Notes: generated from the letters alone by a model not told the origin. A stretch of DNA of 64,000 bases from Streptomyces melanogenes (GCF_014649795.1 NZ_BMTS01000009.1:183226-247225), one strand, 5' to 3'. Positions 49,399 to 58,844 are shown, counted from the stretch's first letter. A program made the numbers and translations.

Positions 49399-51021
49399 AT
49401 GACGGCCAACGAGGCACCTGAAGAGAGCCATCGCGTCGACGACACGTTCCACGTCTTCGACACCACGCTGCGCGACGGCGCCCAGCGCGAGGGCATCAAC
49501 CTCACCGTCGCGGACAAGCTGACGATCGCCCGGCACCTGGACGACTTCGGGGTGGGGTTCATCGAGGGCGGCTGGCCCGGGGCCAACCCCCGCGACACGG
49601 AGTTCTTCGCCCGCGCCAAGCAGGAGATCGACTTCAAGAACGCCCAGCTGGTGGCGTTCGGGGCGACCCGCCGCCCGGGCGGCAGCGCGGCCACGGACCC
49701 GCAGGTCAAGGCGCTGCTGGCGTCCGGAGCGCCGGTGATCACGCTGGTCGCCAAGTCCCACGACCGCCATGTCGAGCTCGCCCTGCGCACCACGCTGGAC
49801 GAGAACGTGGAGATGGTCCGGGACACGGTCTCCTACCTGCGCGAGCAGGGCCGGCGGGTGTTCGTCGACTGCGAGCACTTCTTCGACGGGTACCGGGCCA
49901 ACCCCGAGTACGCCAAGTCGGTCGTCCGGGCCGCGAGCGACTCCGGCGCCGACGTCGTCATCCTCTGCGACACCAACGGCGGCATGCTGCCCGCCCAGAT
50001 CCAGGCCGTGGTCTCCACGGTCCTCGCCGACACCGGTGCCCGGCTCGGCATCCACGCCCAGGACGACACGGGCTGCGCCGTCGCCAACACGCTGGCGGCG
50101 GTGGACGCGGGCGCGACGCACGTGCAGTGCACGGCCAACGGCTACGGCGAGCGCGTCGGCAACGCGAACCTGTTCCCGGTGGTGGCGGCGCTTGAGCTGA
50201 AGTACGGCATGAAGGTCCTGCCCGAGGGCGCGCTGCCTGAGATGACGCGCATCTCGCACGCGATCGCCGAGGTGGTGAACCTGACGCCGTCGACGCACCA
50301 GCCGTACGTGGGTGTCTCCGCCTTCGCGCACAAGGCGGGTCTGCACGCCTCGGCGATCAAGGTCGACCCGGACCTCTACCAGCACATCGACCCGGGCCTG
50401 GTCGGCAACCGCATCCGGATGCTGGTCTCCGACATGGCGGGCCGCGCCTCCATCGAGCTCAAGGGCAAGGAGCTCGGCGTCGAGCTCGGCGACGACCGCG
50501 AGCTGGTCGGCCGGGTCGTGGCCCGGGTCAAGGAGCGCGAGCTCAAGGGCTACACGTACGAGGCGGCGGACGCGTCCTTCGAACTCCTCCTGCGCGCCGA
50601 GGCGGAGGGCCGGGCCCGCAAGTACTTCCGCATCGAGTCCTGGCGCGCCATCGTCGAGGACCGCCCCGACGGCACGCACGCCAACGAGGCGACGGTGAAG
50701 CTGTGGGCCAAGGGCGAGCGGATCGTGGCGACGGCGGAGGGCAACGGCCCGGTCAACGCGCTCGACCGCGCCCTGCGGGTCGGCCTGGAGCGCATCTACC
50801 CCCAGCTGGCCAAGCTGGAACTCGTCGACTACAAGGTCCGCATCCTGGAGGGCCGCCACGGCACGGACTCCACGACGCGGGTCCTGATCACGACGACGGA
50901 CGGCGCGGGGGAGTGGGCGACGGTCGGCGTCGCGACGAACATCATCGGGGCGTCGTGGGGAGCGCTGGAGGACGCGTACACGTACGGCCTGCTCCGGGCC
51001 GGGGTGGAGCCGACGGAGTAG
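49399..51021 (+). CDS. cimA: Citramalate synthase
   Basis: A 540-residue enzyme of the isopropylmalate/citramalate synthase family that condenses acetyl-CoA with pyruvate to (R)-citramalate, giving 2-oxobutyrate for isoleucine without threonine. The TIM barrel starts FHVFDTTLRDGAQREGINLTVADKL, with metal and substrate residues in RDGAQREG, LCDTNGGMLP, GIHAQDDTGCAVANTLAAV and CTANGYGERVGNANL; AFAHKAGLHASA follows. The C-terminal LeuA allosteric domain starts near residue 400. Length and motifs fit the actinobacterial CimA/TIGR00977 type rather than LeuA. ATG 49399 has AGGAG ten bases upstream. An Ile-codon attenuator precedes it. Confidence 0.93.
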   Translation: MTANEAPEESHRVDDTFHVFDTTLRDGAQREGINLTVADKLTIARHLDDFGVGFIEGGWPGANPRDTEFFARAKQEIDFKNAQLVAFGATRRPGGSAATDPQVKALLASGAPVITLVAKSHDRHVELALRTTLDENVEMVRDTVSYLREQGRRVFVDCEHFFDGYRANPEYAKSVVRAASDSGADVVILCDTNGGMLPAQIQAVVSTVLADTGARLGIHAQDDTGCAVANTLAAVDAGATHVQCTANGYGERVGNANLFPVVAALELKYGMKVLPEGALPEMTRISHAIAEVVNLTPSTHQPYVGVSAFAHKAGLHASAIKVDPDLYQHIDPGLVGNRIRMLVSDMAGRASIELKGKELGVELGDDRELVGRVVARVKERELKGYTYEAADASFELLLRAEAEGRARKYFRIESWRAIVEDRPDGTHANEATVKLWAKGERIVATAEGNGPVNALDRALRVGLERIYPQLAKLELVDYKVRILEGRHGTDSTTRVLITTTDGAGEWATVGVATNIIGASWGALEDAYTYGLLRAGVEPTE

Positions 51022-51025
51022 CCGC

Positions 51026-51270
51026 CGGGGGGGGTGCCCCGGACCCCTTGCGGGGCCTGCGGCCCCTGCACCCCGCTTCGTTCGTCTGCGGGCCGTCTGT
51101 GGCTGGTCGCGCAGTTCCCCGCGCTCCTGAGATGCCGCTGCGCGGCAATCCCCCTGGGTGCCCCGAAGGGGCGCATCCAGGGGCGCGGGGAACTGCGCGA
51201 GCAACCCAGCACGGTCCGCAGACGAACTGGTCCCCCGGAGGGTTTAGGGAAGGGGCGGGGTGGGGGCTAA
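51026..51270. repeat. Copy 3 of the composite palindromic repeat
   Basis: This fills the gap after cimA. It begins with a module containing GCGGGGCCTGCGGCCCCTGC, then the left arm GTTCGTCTGCGG...GCAGTTCCCCGCGC (51080-51128) and the right arm AGGGGCGCGGGGAACTGC...CCGCAGACGAAC (51179-51226). The loop has TGCCGC/GCGGCA and GGTGCCCC/GGGGCGC hairpins. A final CCGGAGGGTTTAGGGAAGGG module follows at 51235-51270. Modules match copy 2 in order and sequence. Confidence 0.85.
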
Positions 51271-51315
51271 AGGGCGTTTGTCCGGTTCGTCGGGGAGTCC
51301 GGTAGCGTCGGACGT

Positions 51316-52668
51316 ATGAGGTCCCGCGTTTTGCTCGCACTCTCCGCCGCCGCACTCGCCGCGCTGGCGACCATCGCCCCCGCGGCCGCCGCCCCCGCCG
51401 CATCCGGCGTCGCCGAAGTCGCCGCCGCGCTCAAGAAGGCACCGGTCTACGTCGACCCCGGCGCCGCCGGCCAGCTCTCGGCCGCCCAGGCCGACGCGCT
51501 GGCCAAGAAGATCAAGGACGCCGACAAGCCGCTCTTCGTCGCCGTGCTGCCCGCGACCGCCGCGTTCCCGAAGGACACCCTCCTGCGGAACCTCCGTACG
51601 GACACCGGCGTCACCGGCCTCTACGCCGTCCGCCTCGGCGACGCCTTCAACGCCGGAGCCGACCGCAAGGTCATGTCGCCGCAGGCCGTCGACAACCTGA
51701 AGACGGCCGTACGCGCCCCCGGCACCGCCACGGACGCGTCGACCCAGCTCAACGCGTTCGTCGACCAGGCCCTGCCCTCGATGCGCGGCCACGCCCCGGC
51801 CTCCTGGGGAGGCGGCTCCAACGACAAGGGTGGCGTTTCCACCACCGCCCTCATCACCACCGGCGCGGTCGTCGTCGCGGGCGGCGCCGGCGCGTACGCC
51901 CTGGTCCGGCGCAGCCGCAAGAAGAAGGCCGAGGAGGAGCGGGCCGCGCTCCAGCGGCTCCAGGTGGTCGTCGACGAGGACATCACCGCGTTCGGCGAGG
52001 AGCTCGACCGGCTCGACTTCCATCCGGCGGAGGCGGGCGCCGACGACGCCATGCGCGCCGACTACGAGCGCGCGCTCGACTCGTACGAGACCGCGAAGAC
52101 GCTGATGGCGGCGGCCCGGCACCCCGGTGACGTACGCGGGGTGACCCAGGCCCTGGAGGACGGGCGGTTCTCGCTCGCCGTGCTGGCGGCCCGGCGCGAG
52201 CACAAGCCGCTGCCCGAGCGCCGCGCCCCCTGCTTCTTCGACCCGCGCCACGGCCCTTCGGTCGAGGACGCCGACTGGTCCCCGGCGGGCGGCGCCCCGC
52301 GCCAGGTCCCGGTCTGCCTCGCGGACGCGACGCGTCTGCGGGACGGCCAGGACCCGCTGGTGCGCGAGGTCGACACCGACGGCGGCCGCCGTCCGTACTA
52401 CGACGCGGGTCCGGCGTACGGGCCCTGGGCCGGCGGCTACTTCGGCGGCGGCATCCTGCCCGGCCTGCTCATGGGCACGATGCTCGGCTCGATGCTCTCC
52501 ACCCCCGCCTACGCGGCCGACTACGGCGGCTCCGACTTCGCGGGCCAGAGCTACGACGGCGGTGACGTCTCCGGCTCCGACTTCAACTCGTCCGACTTCG
52601 GCGGCGGCTGGGGCGGCGGTGGCGGAGACGGCGGCGGCGGTGGGTTCGACGGGGGCGGCGGCTGGTAG
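51316..52668 (+). CDS. Secreted/membrane protein with TPM-like domain and Gly-rich tail
   Basis: A 450-residue protein. A signal peptide (MRSRVLLALSAAALAALATI, cleavage near AAA) is followed by an extracytoplasmic domain (about 30-155: VYVDPGAAGQLSAAQADALAKKI, PLFVAVLP) resembling TPM/DUF4350-type folds. A transmembrane helix (STTALITTGAVVVAGGAGAYALV, residues about 176-198) is followed by a basic KKKAEEE coiled region, a second hydrophobic segment (ILPGLLMGTMLGSML) and a tail of Gly/Asp/Ser (SDFGGGWGGGGGDGGGGG). Function is unknown. It lies after the repeat and ends 17 bases before the convergent YceI gene. Confidence 0.8.
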   Translation: MRSRVLLALSAAALAALATIAPAAAAPAASGVAEVAAALKKAPVYVDPGAAGQLSAAQADALAKKIKDADKPLFVAVLPATAAFPKDTLLRNLRTDTGVTGLYAVRLGDAFNAGADRKVMSPQAVDNLKTAVRAPGTATDASTQLNAFVDQALPSMRGHAPASWGGGSNDKGGVSTTALITTGAVVVAGGAGAYALVRRSRKKKAEEERAALQRLQVVVDEDITAFGEELDRLDFHPAEAGADDAMRADYERALDSYETAKTLMAAARHPGDVRGVTQALEDGRFSLAVLAARREHKPLPERRAPCFFDPRHGPSVEDADWSPAGGAPRQVPVCLADATRLRDGQDPLVREVDTDGGRRPYYDAGPAYGPWAGGYFGGGILPGLLMGTMLGSMLSTPAYAADYGGSDFAGQSYDGGDVSGSDFNSSDFGGGWGGGGGDGGGGGFDGGGGW

Positions 52669-52685
52669 GGGTTGCCCGGCTACCG

Positions 52686-53288
52686 TTACGCGGCCTTGAT
52701 CGCCGAGATATCGAAGGTCAGCTTGACCTTGTCGCTGACCACGACACCACCGGTCTCCAGCGCCGCGTTCCAGGTCAGGCCCCAGTCCGAGCGCAGGATG
52801 TCGGCGCTGCCCTCGAAGCCCACGCGCTGGTTGCCGTAGGGGTCGGTGGCCGAGCCGTTGAACTCCAGGTCGATGGCGAGCGGCTTGGTGACGTCCTTGA
52901 TGGTGAGGTCGCCGACGATCCGGAACTTGTCGCCGCCGAGCTGCTGGGCCTCGGTGGAGCGGAAGGTCATCAGCGGGAACTGCTCGGCGTCGAAGAAGTC
53001 GCCGCTGCGCAGGTGGTTGTCGCGGTCGCCGATGCCGGTGTCGACGGAGGCGATCTTCACGTCGATGACGGCGGCGGAGGCGGCGGGGTCGGTCCCGTCG
53101 AGGGTGAGGGTGCCCTCGTGCTCGGTGAACGAGCCGCGGACGTTGGTGACCATGGCGTGACGCACGGTGAAGCCGATGCTGCTGTGCGCCGGGTCGATGG
53201 TGTACGTGCCGGTCAGGGCGGCGAGGGCCGGGTCGACGGGGGCGATGGTCGTGGTCGTGTCGTTGCTCTTGCGGGCGAAGATTCCCAT
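52686..53288 (-). CDS. YceI-family protein
   Basis: A 200-residue lipocalin-like YceI protein. The signature is LTGTYTIDPAHSSIGFTVRHAMVTNVRGSF near the N-terminus, followed by DVKIASVDTGIGDRDNHLRSGDFFDAEQFPLMTFRST, GDLTIKDVTKPL and GFEGSADILRSDWGLTWN. YceI proteins bind isoprenoid or other lipophilic molecules. There is no signal peptide, unlike the E. coli protein. GAAGGAG precedes ATG 53288. A palindrome GTTGAATGTTCAAC lies upstream, over the transcribed leader, next to TTGAAA-17-TACAGT, so it is likely repressible. Confidence 0.93.
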   Translation of the reverse strand: MGIFARKSNDTTTTIAPVDPALAALTGTYTIDPAHSSIGFTVRHAMVTNVRGSFTEHEGTLTLDGTDPAASAAVIDVKIASVDTGIGDRDNHLRSGDFFDAEQFPLMTFRSTEAQQLGGDKFRIVGDLTIKDVTKPLAIDLEFNGSATDPYGNQRVGFEGSADILRSDWGLTWNAALETGGVVVSDKVKLTFDISAIKAA

Positions 53289-53313
53289 GGCTGCTGCTCC
53301 TTCGGGGCGGTCG

Positions 53314-53327
53314 GTTGAATGTTCAAC
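53314..53327. promoter_or_regulatory. Palindromic operator upstream of YceI
   Basis: GTTGAATGTTCAAC has exact 6-base arms around TG. A related half-site GTTCAAGTTTCAAC lies at 53351-53364. On the minus strand TTGAAA and TACAGT form a promoter with a 17-base spacer around these sites. The pattern resembles MarR/TetR operators; no adjacent regulator of that type is present. Confidence 0.55.
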
Positions 53328-53435
53328 AAGAGCGACTGTAGACCTATTCCGTTCAAGTTTCAACAAACGAGTTTTCCGGGCGTGGCGAGGCCTGTACGGC
53401 TGGGTACAGGGGGCGGAGCCCCCTGCGCGGGCGCC

Positions 53436-54779
53436 CTAATACCGCGGCGGCACCGGCGCGGGCCCCAGCGTCGTAGTCCCCGGTGCCGCCCGATGCCCCA
53501 GCCCCGTCCGGTACGCGTCCAGCGCCGCCTCCGTCCGCCCCGTGCGGCGCAGCAGGTCGCCGAGGAGGCGGCACAGGTCCGCCAGGTCGCCCGTGGCGCC
53601 GCTGCGCTCCAGCAGGCCCAGGGCCGTGACGTAGTGCTCCTCCGCCGCCTCCAGGTCGCCGCTCTCCTCGCGGATCAGGCCGAGCAGGCGGTGCGCGCCG
53701 CCCGCGTGGACCGCGCCGTGCCGGTCGCCCAGCTCCGGCGCCGGATCGACGAGCGGGGTGAGCAGCGAGGCGGCCTCCGCGTGGCGGCCGAGGCGGCGCA
53801 GCACGTCGGCCAGCTCGACCTCGACCTGGCAGGTGAAGAGCGCGGCCCGCTTGGCGGCCAGCATGTCGCGGGCGGTGCGCAACTCCCGCTCGGCGGCGCC
53901 CAGGTCGCCGTCCTGGGCGTACACGTACCCCCGCATCCAGTGGCAGTGCGCCAGATCGGTCCGCAGGCGCAGCTGGCGGTAGACCGACTGGGCCTTGGCC
54001 AGTGACGCGTCGGCGTCGGCCGTGCGGCCCTCGGCGAGGAAGGTGCGCGCCACCTGCCGGTGCATCCCGGCGACCAGTGCCGGGTCGGAGACCTGCGGCG
54101 CGAGCGCCAGCGCGAGCTCCGCGGCGTGCGCGGCGCGCGCCTGGGCGCCCATGTCCAGGTAGGGGCCGATGACCGCCGAGTAGAGCAGGACCAGCGACTC
54201 CGGGTCGTTGAGGCCGCTCGTGCCGAGTTCGTCGATGGTCGATTCGAGCAGGTAGCAGGCGTAGCGGAGCTCGCCCGCCAGGACGTGGGCGATCGCCCGG
54301 CCCCGGATCGCCCGCGCCCGGCGCGGCAGCGGCTCGCCGACCAGCTGGCGCTCGGACGCCTCGAAGTGCCGTATCGCGTCGGCCAGTTCCCCGGTCTCCA
54401 GGGCGCAGTCGCCCAGACCCAGCAGGGCCTCCGCCTGCTCGGGGAGCAGGTCGTGCAGCTCGGCCTCGGTCAGCAGCTGGCGGTAGCGCACGGCCGCCTC
54501 GTCCGCGTCGCCGGTCGCGAGCAGCCGCTGGGCGTCGGTGAGTCCCAGCCGCAGCTCGGTCGCCAGGTGCGCGGGACGGCCGGTGGCCAGCTCCTCGTAC
54601 GTGGTGCCGAGGCGCTCGGCGAGGTGGCGCAGCGCCGCCTCGGAGGGCCTGACCTTGCCGGACTCCAGGGTCGACACATAGGCCGGGGTGTAGGCGGGCT
54701 CGGCCAACTGCCGCTGGGTGAGTCCCCGTTCGGCACGCAGTCGCTGCACCCGGCGGCCGATCGCGGCAGGTTCGTCCAT
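53436..54779 (-). CDS. XRE helix-turn-helix regulator with TPR repeats
   Basis: A 447-residue regulator. The N-terminal XRE domain is IGRRVQRLRAERGLTQRQLAEPAYTPAYVSTLESGKVRPSEAALRHLAERLG (residues about 6-58). About eight TPR-like helical repeats follow to residue 430, with runs such as EAEALLGLGDCALETGELADAI. TPR-fused XRE regulators in actinomycetes respond to peptides or protein partners. ATG 54779 is chosen over 54803 because GAGGGAGAC precedes it. It is divergent from the M64 peptidase, with a hairpin GGGGCAT/ATGCCCC over the start region that may be an operator. Confidence 0.88.
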   Translation of the reverse strand: MDEPAAIGRRVQRLRAERGLTQRQLAEPAYTPAYVSTLESGKVRPSEAALRHLAERLGTTYEELATGRPAHLATELRLGLTDAQRLLATGDADEAAVRYRQLLTEAELHDLLPEQAEALLGLGDCALETGELADAIRHFEASERQLVGEPLPRRARAIRGRAIAHVLAGELRYACYLLESTIDELGTSGLNDPESLVLLYSAVIGPYLDMGAQARAAHAAELALALAPQVSDPALVAGMHRQVARTFLAEGRTADADASLAKAQSVYRQLRLRTDLAHCHWMRGYVYAQDGDLGAAERELRTARDMLAAKRAALFTCQVEVELADVLRRLGRHAEAASLLTPLVDPAPELGDRHGAVHAGGAHRLLGLIREESGDLEAAEEHYVTALGLLERSGATGDLADLCRLLGDLLRRTGRTEAALDAYRTGLGHRAAPGTTTLGPAPVPPRY

Positions 54780-54891
54780 CGTGTCTCCCTCGTACCGGGG
54801 CATTGCGCATGCCCCGTGCGCCCCCTAACTTAAGCGAGCCATTCAATAGATTTACCCGACTGCTTAACTTCCGTCACTGGGGGAGGAATTC

Positions 54892-56244
54892 ATGCGCTCA
54901 GCCTTGCGTCTGCGCAGAACCATAGCGGCGACCGGACTCGCCGCGTCCGTCGTTGCGGCACTCCTGTCCGGGCCCGCCGCGGCCGCGGGCACTCCGGCTC
55001 CCCGGCCGCGCGTCGAGGTCGAGATACCCGGGCCCGAAGGGGGAGTTGCCGCCGGATCCGGCCATGTGCGGGTCCCGGCCGCCGGGGTGAGCCGACCCGC
55101 CGCCCGGCTCTCCGGGCGGGCCGCCGACGCCGACGGCGACGTCAGCGAGATGGTGGACAACGGGCCCAGCGCCGACCGCCTCGACGTCGTCATCGTCGGC
55201 GACGGCTACACCGTCGACCAGTTGGCGAAGTTCCACGCCGACGCCAAGGCGAAGTGGGGCGAGGTGACCGGCGTCGAGCCGTACACCACGTACCAGAACC
55301 TGTTCAACGTATGGACCGTCGACGCCGTCTCCGCGCAGTCGGGCGTCTCCGGCGACCCCGCCCAGGGCGAGGTGAGGAACACCGCGCTCGGCTCCTACTT
55401 CTGGTGCGACGGCATCGAGCGGCTGCTCTGCGTCGACCAGGACAAGGTCGACTCGTACGTCGCCAAGGCCCCGCAGGCCGACCTGGTGATCGTGCTGGCC
55501 AACAGCGCCAAGTACGGCGGCGCCGGGTACAACGAGCCCAGCCAGAAGCTCGGTTACGAGGGGATCTCCACCGCGTCGGCCGACAACGCCAAGTCCGGCC
55601 AGGTCGCCATCCACGAGACCGGCCACTCGCTGGGCAAGCTCGCGGACGAGTACTTCTACCCGGGCACGCCCGGCTACGAGCACTACTCGGGGCCCGAGGT
55701 CGCCGAGTCCAACATCTCGGTGCTGAGCGCCTCGGAGATGGCCGCGCGGCGCACCAAGTGGTACCGCTGGCTGGGCGAGACCTCGCCCGACGGCGGCACG
55801 GTGGGCGCGTACGAAGGCGGCGGCTACTACGTCACCGGGCTGTTCCGCCCCACCGACAACTCGATCATGCGCATCCTCGGCAAGCCCTTCAGCCTGCCCG
55901 GGCGCGAGGCGATGATCGCCGGGTTCTACCGGCACGCCTCGATCGCCACGGCCGCCGTGCCCACCGCGCAGACCCTGCGCGCCCACGACCGGGCGCGGGT
56001 GACGGTGCCCCGCCTCGCGGGCGCGGACGTCAAGCAGCCGGTGATCCGCTGGTACCTGGACGGCCGTGAGCTCCGCCGCTTCGAGGGACGCACCTGGGTG
56101 GGCGTCGCGCAGGCGATCATCTCGCCGTGGGACCGGCAGGCGCACCAGCTGAAGGTGACGGTGACCGACCCGACGACGTCGGTCCGGGATCCGCAGATCG
56201 CGGCCGGGCTCACGGACTCGGTCACGTGGAGCGTACGGCGGTAG
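54892..56244 (+). CDS. Secreted M64-family metallopeptidase
   Basis: A 450-residue secreted protein with an N-terminal signal peptide (RRTIAATGLAASVVAALLSG, cleavage near AAAA). The M64 (IgA-protease-like) zinc motif reads AIHETGHSLGKLADEYF, with HExxH His residues, the third ligand in the conserved spacing and the Glu-Tyr after. Upstream is DVVIVGDGYT and a Cys pair CDGIERLLC. The C-terminal domain (about 370-450) looks like an Ig/beta fold ending TWSVRR. It is divergent from the XRE-TPR regulator; GGGGGAGGA precedes ATG 54892. Confidence 0.92.
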   Translation: MRSALRLRRTIAATGLAASVVAALLSGPAAAAGTPAPRPRVEVEIPGPEGGVAAGSGHVRVPAAGVSRPAARLSGRAADADGDVSEMVDNGPSADRLDVVIVGDGYTVDQLAKFHADAKAKWGEVTGVEPYTTYQNLFNVWTVDAVSAQSGVSGDPAQGEVRNTALGSYFWCDGIERLLCVDQDKVDSYVAKAPQADLVIVLANSAKYGGAGYNEPSQKLGYEGISTASADNAKSGQVAIHETGHSLGKLADEYFYPGTPGYEHYSGPEVAESNISVLSASEMAARRTKWYRWLGETSPDGGTVGAYEGGGYYVTGLFRPTDNSIMRILGKPFSLPGREAMIAGFYRHASIATAAVPTAQTLRAHDRARVTVPRLAGADVKQPVIRWYLDGRELRRFEGRTWVGVAQAIISPWDRQAHQLKVTVTDPTTSVRDPQIAAGLTDSVTWSVRR

Positions 56245-56259
56245 TGGGCAGCCCTTTTA

Positions 56260-56271
56260 GCAAGCGCTTTC
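56260..56271. promoter_or_regulatory. LacI-type operator candidate upstream of the PL8 lyase
   Basis: GCAAGCGCTTTC, with the exact palindrome AAGCGCTT at its centre, lies 100 bases upstream of the lyase start. LacI-family sugar repressors bind such CG-centred palindromes. No LacI gene is in the window. Confidence 0.4.
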
Positions 56272-56362
56272 CCTTCGGCGTGTCCGGGGCATTGAACGCC
56301 CCGGGCACGCCGTGCTACACCAGCGGGCAGCGGTCTACACCACTTCCCTCCGGGAGTTCCCC

Positions 56363-58702
56363 GTGTCCTTGCTGCCCCCGTGGTCCCGTCGCACGTTCCT
56401 CACCGTCGTGGGAGCAAGCGCTCTCACCCTGACCGTGACTCCCGAGGCGTCCGCCGCCGACGAGTTCGCCCTGCTGCGCGGGCGCTGGCGCGACCTCTCG
56501 CTCGGCACCGGCTACGACCCGGGCGCCGAGCCGTACGCCTCCCGGCTCAAGGAGACCGGCGACCGGGCCCGGACCTTCCGGGCCTCGATGGCCCCGGCCG
56601 ACCGCTCGCTCTGGCCGGACTGCCCGTTCGACCCGCCCGCCGGGATCACCCAGAGCTACGGCCGGCTGTGGACCATGGCCCAGGCCTTCCTCCAGCCCGC
56701 CACCGGCCTCACCGGCGACCCGGGCCTGCTCGCCGACGTCGTCGCCGGTCTCGACCACCTGTCGGCGAAGGTCTACAACCCGTCCACCACGCGCTACGGC
56801 AACTGGTGGGAGTGGCAGATCGGCAGCCCCCGGCTGCTGACCGACCTGGTCAACGCGCTCTACGAGCACCTGGACGAGGCCCGGATCCAGGCCGCCTGCG
56901 CCGCCGTCGACCACTTCGTCCCCGACTCCGCCCTCGGCGACTACTCGGGCACCTCCACCGGCGCCAACCGCGTCGACCTGTGCCGCTCGGTCGCCGTGCG
57001 CGGAGCCGTCGGCCGCGCCCCCGCCAAGCTCGCGCTCGCCCGCGACGCCCTGTCGCCGGTCTTCCCGTACGTCACCAAGGGCGACGGCCTCTACGCCGAC
57101 GGATCGTTCATCCAGCACACCTCGATCGCCTACTCCGGTACGTACGGACAGGTCATGCTCGACGGGCTCGGGCGGCTCTTCACGCTGCTCGCCGGGACGA
57201 GCTGGGCCGTCACCGACCCCAACCGGCGGATCGTCCTGGACAGCGTGGAGCGCGCGTACGCGCCGCTGATCCACAACGGGCTGGTCATGGACAGTGTCAA
57301 CGGGCGGGCGGTGAGCCGGGGGTATCTGCTCGCGGACGATCTGCACGTGATGCGCAGCGACCACTTCCACGGGCAGGGGATCATCGCCGCGATCGCGGTC
57401 CTCGCGGGCGGCGCCTCCGAGGCCGAACGGACCCGCTGGCAGGGCATGATCAAGGGCTGGATCGAGCGGGATCCGACCCATCCGGTCCTGGCCGCCCGCC
57501 AGTTCGGGGTCGCGGACCTGGCCCGGCTCCAGGCGGTCGTCGAGTCGCCGGTGCCGGCCGCGCCCGAGCCGGTCGGGCACACCCTGTTCGCCGCCATGGA
57601 CCGCGTCGTCCACCGCCGCCCCGCCTGGACCGCCGCCCTCGCCATGGCCTCGGAGCGGATCTCGTACTACGAGTGCGGCAACGGCGAGAACCCGCGCGGC
57701 TGGCACACCGGCGCCGGAATGCTCTACTGGTGGCCGGGGGAGCGGGGCAACGACCAGTACACGGACTGGTTCTGGCCGACCGTCGACCCGTACCGGCTGC
57801 CCGGGACCACCGTGTCCACCAAGCGGCTCGCGGACCGGGCGGGCGGCGAGTGGGGCGCGGCCAGGCCCGCCGTGAAGTGGGTGGGCGGGGCGAACGACGG
57901 CGAGTTCGGGGCCGTCGGCCAGCACGTGAAGGGCCTCGGCTCGACCCTCGATGCCCGCAAGTCCTGGTTCTGCACGGCCGGGACCGTCATCTGCCTCGGC
58001 GCCGGGATCACCGCGACCGACGGCGTCCGGGTCGAGACGGTCGTCGACAACCGCAACCTGGGCGAGGCCGGGACCGGTGCCTTCACCCTCGACACCGCCA
58101 CTCGCCCCCGCTGGGCGCACCTGGAGGGCCACGGCGGCTGGGTCTTCCCCGGCGGCACCACCGCCCTGCACACCCTGCGCGAGCCCAGGACCGGGGCCTG
58201 GAGCGACATCAACACCACCAGCTCGACCGAGCGCCGCACCCGTACCTACCAGACGCTGTGGCTGGACCACGGCGTCGACCCGGCGGGCGCCTCGTACAGC
58301 TACCAGCTGATGCCGGGCGCCTCGCGGCAGACGGTCGCGGCCCGCGCCGCCGACCCGGGCTGGCTGTCGGTGCTCGCCAACACGGCCGCCTGCCAGGCCG
58401 TGTCCGTGCCCGCGCTCGACCTGCTGTGCGCCAACTTCTGGCAGGCTGGAAGCGCGGGCCCGCTGGCGGTCTCCGCCCCCGCGAGCGTCCTCGTACGGAG
58501 CAAAGGCGCGACGGCCACACTCCGGATCAGCGAGCCGCCGCGCACCGGGCAGCCCTTCGAGGTGACCTGGAACCGTCCCGTACGACGGGTGACCAGTGCC
58601 GATCCCACGGTCGAGGTGCTCGCCACCGGCAAGGCGCTGCGGCTGCGGATCAGGCCCGGCACGGCGGGCGCCAACCACCGCTGTGACGTGGCTCTCACCT
58701 GA
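56363..58702 (+). CDS. Polysaccharide lyase family 8 (hyaluronate/chondroitin/xanthan lyase type)
   Basis: A 779-residue secreted lyase. The Tat signal SRRTFLTVVGASALTLTV precedes the toroid domain. The PL8 catalytic region includes NWWEWQIGSPRLLTDLV with the catalytic Asn, GDGLYADGSFIQHTSIAYSGTYG with the His-Tyr pair, and NGRAVSRG with the Arg. The C-terminal beta-sandwich domains follow from residue 440 (GHTLFAAMDRVVHRRPAWTAALAMASERISYYECGNGENPRGWHTG). It cleaves acidic polysaccharides by beta-elimination. The start GTG 56363 follows CGGGAG. An AAGCGCTT palindrome upstream suggests sugar repression. Confidence 0.94.
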   Translation: MSLLPPWSRRTFLTVVGASALTLTVTPEASAADEFALLRGRWRDLSLGTGYDPGAEPYASRLKETGDRARTFRASMAPADRSLWPDCPFDPPAGITQSYGRLWTMAQAFLQPATGLTGDPGLLADVVAGLDHLSAKVYNPSTTRYGNWWEWQIGSPRLLTDLVNALYEHLDEARIQAACAAVDHFVPDSALGDYSGTSTGANRVDLCRSVAVRGAVGRAPAKLALARDALSPVFPYVTKGDGLYADGSFIQHTSIAYSGTYGQVMLDGLGRLFTLLAGTSWAVTDPNRRIVLDSVERAYAPLIHNGLVMDSVNGRAVSRGYLLADDLHVMRSDHFHGQGIIAAIAVLAGGASEAERTRWQGMIKGWIERDPTHPVLAARQFGVADLARLQAVVESPVPAAPEPVGHTLFAAMDRVVHRRPAWTAALAMASERISYYECGNGENPRGWHTGAGMLYWWPGERGNDQYTDWFWPTVDPYRLPGTTVSTKRLADRAGGEWGAARPAVKWVGGANDGEFGAVGQHVKGLGSTLDARKSWFCTAGTVICLGAGITATDGVRVETVVDNRNLGEAGTGAFTLDTATRPRWAHLEGHGGWVFPGGTTALHTLREPRTGAWSDINTTSSTERRTRTYQTLWLDHGVDPAGASYSYQLMPGASRQTVAARAADPGWLSVLANTAACQAVSVPALDLLCANFWQAGSAGPLAVSAPASVLVRSKGATATLRISEPPRTGQPFEVTWNRPVRRVTSADPTVEVLATGKALRLRIRPGTAGANHRCDVALT

Positions 58703-58844
58703 TCGGGTTGTTGAACCCCCACAAAGCCGGATGGGCCTGAGCTGGCACTTCGCCTGCATCGCGGGATTGTTCTGTTCAGGGCTACCAGGAAAACGGTCCG
58801 GAGACTGTACGGAGTCGACGGCGGGAAATTCTTGGTCGGGTTCG

